From JADKCL01 sp046329055 (GTDB taxonomy: Bacteria > Bacteroidota > Bacteroidia > J057 > JADKCL01), in contig JAXLVK010000012.1 of assembly GCA_046329055.1 (NCBI GenBank), forward strand, positions 1 through 64,000: a DNA stretch of 64,000 nt. The letters run 5' to 3'. The notes beneath the pieces are model-generated. The model had not been told where the DNA came from and ran no database searches. It was given only the letters and a program-made list of their open reading frames with translations. Positions within the stretch are counted from its first letter, which is position 1; every line of letters starts with the position of its first letter. Position numbers and translations under genes: made by a program. Positions 49,504-58,253 of this stretch are shown here, piece after piece.

Positions 49504-49953
49504 GTCTCAGTCCTCATTTAGTGGAACGGTATCTCTGACAACGGGACGAATACAAAAACGAAAAAGAGTTCTAGTCTCAGTCCTCATTTAATTAGAACGG
49601 CCTCTCTGACAACCAAGCTACGGCATTTCTATTCGCGACAGTGTCTCAGTCCTCATTTAGTGGAACGGCCTCTCTGACACCCCAGCAGCCCGGTGGGTTC
49701 GGTCAACCCCAAGTCTCAGTCCTCATTTAGTGGAACGGCCTCTCTGACTTTTGTGGCCTTTGTTTTCCTGGCCTTGCACTGTCGCAGTCCTCATATAGTG
49801 GAACGGCCTCTTAGACTCTCCCACTTACCGGTTAACTATGGGCCCTGCAGTCTAAGTCCTCATCTAGCGGAACGGCCTCTCTGACAAGGCGAATGAAACC
49901 CGAAAGGTGGCCTTGATGTCACAGTCCTCATTTAGTGGAACGGCCTCCTTGAG
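49504..49953 (-). repeat. Leader-distal block of seven variant repeats
   Basis: Repeats at 49504, 49574, 49643, 49713, 49781, 49850 and 49918, with 33-34-base spacers. They share the first 11 plus-strand bases and the TTTAG core with the main type, but differ in the other half. The last three carry several substitutions each. They must come from a different ancestral repeat, kept in one array with the newer type. Confidence 0.85.
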
Positions 49954-50259
49954 ATTTGCCAGTCATTTACCCCACTCGTAGCGACAATGGTAGGAGTCTG
50001 GATCTTGACCAATATGTCTCAGTCCTGCTTTAGCTGGTACCCCACTCAGAGTTGGTCACCCCCTTCAAGGGGACAATAACCATCACGTCTCAGTCCTGCT
50101 TTAGCTGGTACCCCACCTAAACCGGCCCCGGGATGTTCCGGCGAAGATACCCTGTCTCAGTCCTGCTTTAGCTGGTACCCCACTCGGAGGAAGCAGATGG
50201 TTTTTCCTGCATCGGCACCGCTCGTCTCAGTCCTGCTACAGCTGGTACGCCACTCGGAG

Positions 50260-50369
50260 GGCTAGAGGCAAGAGGCATGGGACAAGGGGCAAGTCTGGAC
50301 GCATCAAAGCACCGCAATATATGACCACGCAGAGTTGCCCCTTGCCTATTGTCCCATGCCCCTCGTTTG
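50260..50369. repeat. Palindromic element inside a CRISPR spacer
   Basis: The gap between the repeats at 50224 and about 50370 is 110 bases, where spacers elsewhere are about 33. It contains GAGGCATGGGACAAGGGGCA on the left and, on the right, the inverted TTGCCCCTTG and TTGTCCCATGCCCCTC. The following repeat has lost its first bases. This fits insertion of a small MITE/REP-like element in the array. Confidence 0.7.
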
Positions 50370-53300
50370 GCTCATTCCTGCTTTAGCTGGTACCCCTCGG
50401 AGGTATAATTGGGAAGATTACTATATCCAATATTAGTCTCAGTCCTGCTTTAGCTGATACCCTCGGAGACCGGGAAACTACAAATTCATTCCGTATTTCA
50501 AGTCTCAGTCCTGCTTTAGCTGGTACCCCACTCGGAGACTACAACAGCATCGGCCAAAGAGCCTACGCAACGTCTCAGTCCTGCTTTAGCTGGTACCCCA
50601 CTCGGAGACATTACCTTATTTTATTTGGTTTGTTCATGGTGTCTCAGTCCTGCTTTAGCTGGTACCCCACTCGGAGAGCTCTTGTGGCATGCCTGGCTAT
50701 CTTTTTGCTGTCTCAGTCCTGCTTTAGCTGGTACCCCACTCGGAGCTCAAGGAAACGTCAGAATATCAGGTCATGCTTGTCTCAGTCCTGCTTTAGCTGG
50801 TACCCCACTCGGGTGTTCACAATTAGGTGACAACTACTTGTCCTCAGTCTCCAGTCCTGCTTTAGCTGGTACCTCGGAGGTCGTCGGGTATCTTTGGAAG
50901 GACAAAAAAGTCTCAGTCCTGCCTTAGCTGGTACCCCACTCGGAGAAATCGAAAGACTCGAATCTTAAAACAATTGTTTGTCTCAGTCCTGCTTTAGCTG
51001 GTACCCCACTCGGAGCTGCGCGTCGGTAGTGATTGTGCCGCCCAAATGTCTCAGTCCTGCTTTAGCTGGTACCCCACTCGGAGAGATTACAATAAATTTG
51101 AATCATTTGATGAAAGTCTCAGTCCTGCTTTAGCTGGTACCCCACTCGGAGAGATTACTGTATACCAGATACTCCAATGTTTGAATGTCTCAGTCCTGCT
51201 TTAGCGGTACCCCACTCGGAGCAATCGCGCAGAACCTCCAGAAGGTTTCAAAATGTCTCAGTCCTGCTTTAGCTGGTACCCCACTCGGAGAGAACGCATT
51301 CAATGCGGAACACCTTGCTAATTCTCAGTCCTGCTTTAGCTGGTACCCCACTCGGAGGGACATTACTTGAGTATGCGACATGCCAGAAGACGTCTTAGTC
51401 CTGCTTTAGCTGGTACCCCAATCGAAAGCGAAAACTCATTTTTTTGCGGCGCTCTGCGGGTCTCAGTCCTGCTTTAGCTGGCACCCCACTCGGAGACTTT
51501 AATTCTAAGAAACAAAAACAAAAAAGTGTCTCAGTCCTGCTTTAGCTGGCACCCCACTCGGAGATATAAGACGATGCAACGAATCGTCAACGACTGTCTC
51601 AGTCCTGCTTAGCTGGTACCCCACTCGGAGAATGGTGGAACGGTAGACACGAGGGACTTAAAGTCTCAGTCCTGCTTTAGCTGGTACCCCACTCGGAGAG
51701 AAAGCTGGGCTTCAAGGCCCAATCACCTATGTGTCTCAGTCCTGCTTTAGCTGGTACCCCACTCGGAGTTTGGGGTTTCGTCTCCGATGTCTCTTTACAG
51801 TCTCAGTCCTGCTTTAGCTGGTACACTCGGAGTGTACATAGGATGTATTTCCTCCATTGCATTTATGTCTCAGTCCTGCTTTAGCTGGTACCCCACTCGG
51901 AGAGTACAGTACGGTATGCGTCACCGTGGCAAAGTCTCAGTCCTGCTTTAGCTGGTACCCCACTCGGAGTGTGGTAGGCCTGGCCACCTTCTTGTTTTAC
52001 TGTCTCAGTCCTGCTTCAGCTGGTACCCCACTCGGAGAGACAAAGACTCCTGTGGAGGTCGTTTACTCAGAGTCTCAGTCCTGCTTTAGCTGGTACCCCA
52101 CTCGGAGTCAGCATTTAGTATTAACCAATCTCAGCATTATGTCTCAGTCCTGCTTTGGCTGGTACCCCACTCGGAGGGCGGCATATACTGCGACTTCTCT
52201 ATTAGCACGTCTCAGTCCTGCTTTAGCTGGTACCTCGGAGACCAAAGGCGGCCGTTAAGGCAACGTTCTTTCTGTCTCAGTCCTGCTTTAGCTGGTACCC
52301 CACTCGGAGACCAGGATCCCCCTCAAGAGGGTGAATTTGAGGTCTCAGTCCTGCTTTAGCTGGTACCCCACTCGGAGGGCAGCGGGCTCGTTGGGGTTTA
52401 CCCCGAGTCTGTCTCAGTCCTGCTTTAGCTGGTACCCACTCGGAGAATGCTCTGCTTGGTCATGGGCGGACTTACCATGTCTCAGTCCTGCTTTAGCTGG
52501 TACCCCACTCGGAGTCTGGACAAATGCTGAGGTATGCAATCGGGAATGTCTCAGTCCTGCTTTAGCTGGCACCCCACTCGGAGGAACAAAAGGAGTGCAA
52601 ACTTCTTGACCTGGTGTCTCAGTCCTGCTTTAGCTGGTACCCCACTCGGAGCTCGGAGAAGAATTTCTGACGGAAGCCAAAGGTCTCAGTCCTGCTTTAG
52701 CTGGCACCCCACTCGGAGCCAGTGAGTACTAAGAAAATTGTGTAGTTGGAGTCTCAGTCCTGCTTTAGCTGGCACCCCACTCGGAGAAGGGAACCTTCTG
52801 GGTATGCTGGCTCCATCCTGTCTCAGTCCTGCTTTAGCTGGCACCCCACTCGGAGAAGAAGTAGCGTATACAAATGCAATAGATTTTCTGTCTCAGTCCT
52901 GCTTTAGCTGGCACCCCACTGGGAGTGAAACTGCCCCCGACCTGCGTGACAATTGCCTGTCTCAGTCCTGCTTTAGCTGGTACCCCACTCGGAGATAGTC
53001 GTCAACCTGGCTATGTCCATCACCGTGTCTCAGTCCTGCTTTAGCTGGTACCCCACTCGGAGGGGCACGTGGAGCATGTTCAAAAAACACCCGATGTCTC
53101 AGTCCTGCTTTAGCTGGTACCCCACTCGGAGCGCACTGCCCCCAACGGCGGCGCGGGTCAGTCGTGTCTCAGTCCTGCTTTAGCTGGTACCCCACTCGGA
53201 GTGGCGGCGTTTGCTGCCCAGTACGTCCCATTCAGTCTCAGTCCTGCTTTAGCTGGTGCCCCACTCGGAGACCCTCCTCGGGCGACGAGATTTTGTCATC

Positions 53301-53477
53301 GTGTCTCAGTCCTGCTTTAGCTGGTACCCACTCGGAGAATTCATGAAAAAGCAGAATTGGTTCATTTTGGGTCTCCAGTCCTGCTTTAGCTGGTACCCCA
53401 CTCGGAGAAGAAGGGGGCATCATCGCCCTCTACCGACACAAGTCTCAGTCCTGCTTTAGCTGGTACCCCACTCGGAG

Positions 53478-53593
53478 GACCCTATTTCATCCAAGGGATT
53501 GAGAGACAATTGATTGACCTCACATTTGCTGGAACCCAAATCGGCCTTTTGCCGAAATCCTCGGCAAAACAGCGGCTTGCCCTGCCTGCCATT
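53478..53593 (-). promoter_or_regulatory. Probable CRISPR leader with a hairpin
   Basis: 116 bases between the cas2 stop and the newest-looking repeat. TTTTGCCGA (53547-53555) pairs perfectly with TCGGCAAAA (53561-53569) over a 5-base loop; with its A/T runs this could end cas transcription in the minus direction. The 60 bases next to the array are AT-richer (GAGAGACAATTGATTGACC). Leader function is inferred from array polarity. Confidence 0.6.
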
Positions 53594-53893
53594 TCAAACA
53601 AAGAACACCGGAACCTCTTGCAATATCCAAGCGCGGTCAAGATCATGTCCCAAGATACTCATTTTGTCGAAATGATCACGCTCAACCACCACCGAAAATA
53701 TCTTGTCGGCGGGTTGACAATGCTTTGCGAACAACTTGCCCAACTGCCCCCAGACCAGTTTCCAACGGTAGGGGTCCAGCGTGCCCAAAAATACCGAATA
53801 CTGAACCCGCTCAAAGCCCTGTGCCTCAAGGTAGTCCGAAATGCGGGTCCGGGAGGCATTGTCGGTGATGTCATAACTCACAAGTCGGATCAT
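53594..53893 (-). CDS. cas2: CRISPR-associated endoribonuclease Cas2
   Basis: 99 residues, intact. MIRLVSYDITDNASRTRISD has the conserved first strand with Asp8, followed by LEAQGFERVQYSVFLG and the WKLVWGQLGKLF helix. This is the small ferredoxin-like Cas2 that holds the Cas1-Cas2 integrase together during spacer capture. Its ATG overlaps the TGA of the cas1 remnant (ATGA). It is the last gene of the operon, next to the leader. With cas1 reduced to a fragment, it cannot work in adaptation unless Cas1 is supplied from elsewhere. Confidence 0.9.
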   Translation of the reverse strand: MIRLVSYDITDNASRTRISDYLEAQGFERVQYSVFLGTLDPYRWKLVWGQLGKLFAKHCQPADKIFSVVVERDHFDKMSILGHDLDRAWILQEVPVFFV

Positions 53894-54069
53894 GCGTCAC
53901 CGCCTTTCTCCCCCTTCAGGAATCCTTGTGCGAGGGCGGTGAGCCGAGCCTGCACTTGGTCGCGTCGCTTGATCTTCTTCCCGCCAAACAGCGTCTGCTC
54001 CTGCATCATCGCCACCCAAGCGGGGATGAAGGCCCGCTTGCCCTCCCGAGAGAGCCAAAAGCTCACTTT
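53890..54069 (-). pseudogene. cas1: Cas1 C-terminal remnant
   Basis: 59 codons before the TGA that overlaps the cas2 start: KVSFWLSREGKRAFIPAWVA, then QTLFGGKKIKRRDQVQARLT and ALAQGFLKGEKGGDA. This resembles the final helices of Cas1 (R/K-rich, followed by the DNA-binding helix with Q/A/L). Upstream in frame there is a stop (TAA at about 54072), and 85 bases of unrecognised sequence lead to the small ORF. The catalytic Glu-His-Asp region is absent. A full Cas1 is 300 or more residues, so this is a remnant. Confidence 0.6.
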
Positions 54070-54156
54070 TTAAATGGCACCTGGAAATGGCAGACAAGGC
54101 TCACACCCCGCAAGAAACACTCCTGCAGGATGCAAGCCTCTGCTCAAATCGAGACA

Positions 54157-54387
54157 TCACATGTTGTTGGCTGAACCGCTGCGGTCCACTTGAATCGCGA
54201 CCTTGGCCCCGGTGAGCTTCTGCTTGGTCGCATCATACGATCCCGGCTCGAGCAGCGCATACAATTTCTCGTTGGCCTCCAAACTGTTGCCCAACGGAAT
54301 CACCCGGCCTGCCAGCACAATGCACAGGCCATTGAGCAGGCCGGGTGATCCATCGGAAAAGAACGTCTCATACGTCAAACAACCCAC
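54157..54387 (-). CDS. Small ORF of unknown function in the cas operon
   Basis: 76 codons from a GTG at 54387: GCLTYETFFSDGSPGLLNGL, then AGRVIPLGNSLEANEKLYAL and VAIQVDRSGSANNM. Not recognised. The DNA contains a perfect 12-13 bp stem (TCACCCGGCCTGC at 54300-54312 with GCAGGCCGGGTGA at 54336-54348). It sits where type III-A operons usually have csm6 or another effector gene. It might be a remnant of such a gene or a local RNA structure; the start codon is uncertain. Confidence 0.4.
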   Translation of the reverse strand: MGCLTYETFFSDGSPGLLNGLCIVLAGRVIPLGNSLEANEKLYALLEPGSYDATKQKLTGAKVAIQVDRSGSANNM

Positions 54388-54427
54388 CCTGCATCTCCCA
54401 GCATGATGGCGCGCTGGGTTCCTCTGG

Positions 54428-55977
54428 TCAGCAGAGCCCGCGGAATTCGATGGCACGGATGCGGCCCGTGCGTTGGTCGAGGTCGGTGATGCGGACCTTG
54501 CAGCGTTGACCGGGTGGGAGGTCGGTGCGGTAGCTGAGTGGCACGAGTTGCTCCTGTCCGGGGCCGCTGATCAAGAGCCGGAAGGTCTTGATCGGGGAAA
54601 TTGTCATTGGGTTGCGGTGCGTATTCGGCGATGAGTTCCTGCCCTCGGCGGAGGCGATCCTTGGCGGGGTTGCGGAGGGCTTCGGTTTCGGTTGGGGAGC
54701 TGTGTGGGGGGAACTGCGGCTCTTGAGTCGGCAATGCGGATGTTGCATCCATGATGGCGCTTTCCAATGCGGCCGGAGGGTCAATCGTCTGATTTTGCTC
54801 CGATATTGGGGTGTCAGCCTTTAGCGCTTGTGCCTTCGGGAAATGCCGCCTGTCTTCCTCCACATGCCGCAAGCAGAGGTAGCCGAAGGGGATATAGCGT
54901 TTGGCGAGCTTGCGGGTCTTGGGATAGGGCAAGTCTCCCGCGCTTGCGGCTCCCCTCCATGAGCTTGTCAAAATCCCCATAGCCCATGCAAGATTCCTGC
55001 CATCCGCCTGTGATGCTCGTCCAGCCGGTCGCGAAGCCGACCCGGACGAGGGCTTCATTCTCGGGGTTGAATTTCGCGGCCCGCCCCAAGATGCCCTTGA
55101 GGTATTCGCAATACTCGGCCGCCTCGGCTGGGTTCCGCTCTTTATTCTCCCAGAAATCTAGCTCCTGTTGCAGCAAGCGGAGGTTGTGCTCGTGCAAAGT
55201 GTGTAGCATCATCGCATGGCCATAAGCACGCTGCACCTTCACCCCGTGGCCCGCATAGCGGGGATCCTGCATCACCTCAAACAACCTCTTGGGATAAAGA
55301 ATCCGGGTATGGCTGCGCTGTCCCTTGGGACGACCTCAAAAAATTGCTGCTCGTCTTGCCGCTTCCAAGTCCAGCCTTTGTGTGTTTTGTTCAGGAGGTC
55401 CACGGGCAAGCAACGGGTTTTGGAAAACAGGGCATCACTCGGGGCCAAAAACCTGCTCCAGGTCGGAGTTCATGTCTTGGCCAAAGAACTTGCCGACTTT
55501 TCCTTTTTCCATTTGTCCAATCCCCAATCATGACAAAGGTTCTCAGGAGCGGTGCGCAAGCCCGTGGCGAGCAAAGCCGTCGAATCGCCCCCTTAAGAGG
55601 CTACTGCCGGGCAGGTAGGGCAGGCCGTGGGCATCGGTGATCATGGTCTTGAATTCGGGCATGTTTTCTGGCTCGCGGTACTCGATCTCCCTCAGGCTTA
55701 CAAGTGTCGAATTGAGGTTGGATTGGTAGCGGCTCAACCATTTCAGGGTGGGATAGCCGGCATTGATCTGCTGCACCCACTCCCCTATCCGGCCCTCGCC
55801 CACGATTCGCAATACCTTCTCATGGTCGAGCAGGGCGATGGTCTTGCTGTTGCCCCCTGCATTGGAGAACTCCAGATAATCAAAATCCCGGCGCAGGCTG
55901 TCCCCGCTGCCGATATGGAGGGGGCTGAGGGTTTCGATCTCGTAATGGTGGATGATGTTGAAGTCGTCGCGTTCCAT
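54428..55977 (-). CDS. csm5: Type III-A RAMP protein Csm5 with a C-terminal extension (frameshifted)
   Basis: Start MERDDFNIIHHYEIETLSPL, then HIGSGDSL, the opening of RAMP proteins, and later LPYLPGSSLLRGA, the Csm5 glycine-rich loop. After breaks at about 55570, 54940 and 54590, the reading continues with FNPENEALVRVGFATGWTSI and PYPKTRKLAKRYIPFGYLCL, both typical of Csm5 C-termini. The usual family ends there; this protein goes on for about 150 residues with a Pro-rich linker and RLLISGPGQEQLVPLSYRTD...ITDLDQRTGRIRAIEFRG, an OB/S1-like stretch. Csm5 caps the 3' end of the crRNA in the Csm complex. It starts 11 bases after csm4. Confidence 0.8.
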
Positions 55978-55988
55978 ATTGGGATGGA

Positions 55989-57026
55989 TTAGAAGGTGGA
56001 GAACAGAAAGGGAAGGCTGATGGGGCGGCCCTCGCGATGGAGCAGGACAGGGTTTCAAGTCTCTGCCGCAACGGATTTGCAGGTCCACGGTGCGTCCTAC
56101 GATACAGTGCGCCGCAGGGAACACACTGCCCTCCGCAAGCATGAAAACCGACTTCTTGCGCAGCCGCATGGCATCGGGCTGATCGGTGATGGCGATGTAG
56201 CCGCCCCGCTTGAGGAGGCTCCATGCGCTTGCCTCAAGGGTCGGCGCATCCAACTCCTGTGGGCCGGGACAGTAGAGCGAAAGCGTGAGCTGATGGGTGG
56301 CTGCATCGAGACGCTCAGGCTCAGGCTGCGCTCCTCCAAGGTGAATTGGCCCATGCCCCGGCTCTTGGCGAGGCCGAGCCCCTCGTCTTGGAGGAGCTTC
56401 ATGCAGGCGTTGAGATGGGTCTTCTGTTCCCTTGGCAGCCGAGGAATCCCATTCCACCAAGAGTACCATCCGGAGCTTGCGTCGGGAAAAACTTGCTCAA
56501 GGAAAAAGGGTTCGGGATCGTAGCCGCCTTCCCGGTCAACGAGCCCGCATTGATGTTCACGCGCTGCGCCGTCGCCCGTTGGATTCGCGGGTCCTCTTCG
56601 GCGACAGCAGGAACGGTGGCATAAGCCATGCTGCCATCCTTCGAAATTTGTTGCGGATCGATATGCAGGAGCTCGCCCTTGAGAGCTTTCTCAAACAAGG
56701 ACAGGCTCAGGTAACGCAGCCGCGCGAGCCGCTTGCGGTATTTGGTGGCTTCTTCGCCTCCGCCGACTTCGATGCGAAATCCCCGTAGCGGGATGGGCAG
56801 GCCGTGGTCCTCGTTCACGAAGAAATGCCGAGGATACCCGGAACACGTTCAAAATTCCATGAGCCCTGCATCCCCCTTCAGCTTGACATAAGCAGATGCG
56901 ATGGCGGACTTAATCGTATCGCTGTAAAGGTGGTCCTGCCCTCGCGAGGTGTCAGGCTTACCAGTGGGAAAAGGTCACGGCGGACTGGAATTTCAGCCGG
57001 ATGGCCGTGAATGTTCGGGTGCCCAT
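55989..57026 (-). CDS. csm4: Type III-A RAMP protein Csm4 (frameshifted)
   Basis: From the ATG at 57026: GTRTFTAIRLKFQSAVTFSH, then in another frame SRGQDHLYSDTIKSAIASAY. The middle part is intact (GLPIPLRGFRIEVGGGEEAT, RYLSLSLFEKALKGELL). The end carries SLLKRGGYIAITDQPD, RLRKKSVFMLAEGSVFPAAH and, after a last slip, ETLNPVLLHREGRPISLPFL. These are the Csm4 hallmarks: a SDTI-type entry, a KRGGYI helix and KK..ML.EGS strand. Csm4 anchors the 5' crRNA handle beside Cas10. It starts 2 bases after the probable csm3 stop. Confidence 0.8.
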
Positions 57027-57028
57027 GC

Positions 57029-57754
57029 TTATGCCTTGAGGCTTGCTGGAATGGGATAACCGTCTTCGGTGTCGAGTGCGACTTGTTCACCGCTGCCGGG
57101 AGTAGTAATTGGCATCGCGCCCCCTACACCAGTCGATCACCGAATTTTGACTTCGCCATAGCCGCGAGAGCCGTTGCCGCCGAGGTAATCGTCTTGCAGC
57201 GGGCATAGCTGATAGACGAGGTGGACGAGTTCGCTTTCATCGTCGCCTTCGAATACATTCAAGACCATGCTCAGGGCAAAGGTCGCACCCTGCGGCACCC
57301 GCTCAATGGTGCAGGGCATGGCGCCAACATTAGGAGCGGTCGAGCACGACCTCGGTTTTGGCTTGTGCGAAATACAGGTCGCTGTGCTTGAAGTCTTCCA
57401 CAGTCAGCAACATGCCGTCCCGCACGAGGATGCGTGAAGCACGCTGCGGCACCTTGTCATCATCGCTGATGGTTCCGAAGAGTTTGCCCCCATTGCTGTC
57501 GGGTTCCATACAGGGGCCGTTGTTGATCTTTTGGCCCATTTTCTCCTTGCCGATGCGGCCCTCAGCAAGTTCCAGCAGGGAACGCATCTTGCTGATCGAG
57601 GAGCCAGGGGATATAGGGCTTGTTGTCGGCAGGATTGCGGACAATGAAGCTCGTGACACCGCCGATGTCCATTCCTGAGTCCGTGCCACCGCAATGTGCA
57701 GGCCAAAGCGGGTCTCGATGCGGCCTGTGAAGATGATTTTGTGAGGAGTTTCAT
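57029..57754 (-). CDS. csm3: Type III-A RAMP protein Csm3 (frameshifted)
   Basis: From the ATG at 57754 (MKL) the frame slips at once to HKIIFTGRIETRFGLHIA, the usual Csm3 beginning. In a further frame the next block reads SGMDIGGVTSFIVRNPADNK, leading to PYIPGSSISKMRSLLEL. In typical Csm3 the phrase before PYIPGSS is GG.D/GAID, where the Asp cleaves target RNA; here the position reads Thr. The remainder is standard: RILVRDGMLLTVEDF, EVVLDR, CTIERVPQGATF and the final loop LGGNGSRGYGEVKI. The C-terminus probably runs on to the TAA at 57029. Csm3 forms the backbone of the complex. Confidence 0.8.
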
Positions 57755-57792
57755 GTTTTTTAGAATTGATTTTGAGTGAAGTGAATTGATGG

Positions 57793-58241
57793 TCAATGCT
57801 TCCCTTTGTCGGTTTCCTTCTCAGGTGCATTGTAGCGGTGATAAGCAAGCAAGGCTTCCATGAGGTCCACGAAGTTGGAAAAAGCGGCGACCTGCTCAGC
57901 TTCCGTTCCCTTGACTTCCGAATATGCCTTGAGGAAAATTTGCTCAAATTGATAGAGCGCAGAATCCTCCATGCGGATCTTCTGTCCGTCGCGCCTGGGT
58001 TCCTTTTCGTAGTTCCGGCGCACGGTGTAGGCGATCTTGGGGGCGAGCAGGAGGAATCGGGTACGGGCATCCTTGTAGCCCACGGACTCGATGATCTTCA
58101 CCTCCCCGAAAAGTTGCGGAGCTGTGTTTTGGTGAGGCCCTTCTTGGCCAATTCGCTGCCTTCTTGCTCGGCGAATGCGATCATTTGGTCGGAGATCGTT
58201 TCACGTATCCATTTCGGATCAAATGTGATTTTCTGTGACAT
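57793..58241 (-). CDS. csm2: Type III-A small subunit Csm2 (one frameshift)
   Basis: From the ATG at 58241: SQKITFDPKWIRETISDQM, then LAKKGLTKTQLRNFFGEVK, the characteristic Csm2 phrase (TxTQLRKFY-like). The frame slips near 58100 and continues AYTVRRNYEKEPRRDGQK and FSNFVDLMEALLAYHRY, the closing helix. About 148 residues, the usual size. Csm2 is the all-helical small subunit along the crRNA-target duplex. It starts 12 bases after cas10. Confidence 0.8.
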
Positions 58242-58253
58242 ATTGGATTGGAA

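Larger units (their letters stand above)
49504..53477 (-). CRISPR. CRISPR array, about 57 repeats, two repeat types, read on the minus strand
   Basis: On the plus strand the main repeat (36 bases, about 50 copies from 50016 to 53477) begins GTCTCAGTCCTGC and ends CCCACTCGGAG; spacers are 32-35 bases. Seven leader-distal repeats (49504-49953) begin the same way (GTCTCAGTCCT) but end GGAACGGCCTCTCTGAC. On the minus strand both types end in AGGACTGAGAC, close to the type III handle ATTGAAAC, so crRNA is probably made from the minus strand with the leader at 53478-53593. Repeat decay is greatest at the left end (49781, 49850, 49918), as expected for the old end. Shortened repeats also occur near 50370, 50436, 50847, 51322 and 52209. 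Confidence 0.97.

Noticed and set aside
50625..53459. Several open frames of 60-130 codons inside the CRISPR array
   Set aside because: They only translate repeats (SQSCFSWYPTR, CLSPALAGTPLG) and spacers.
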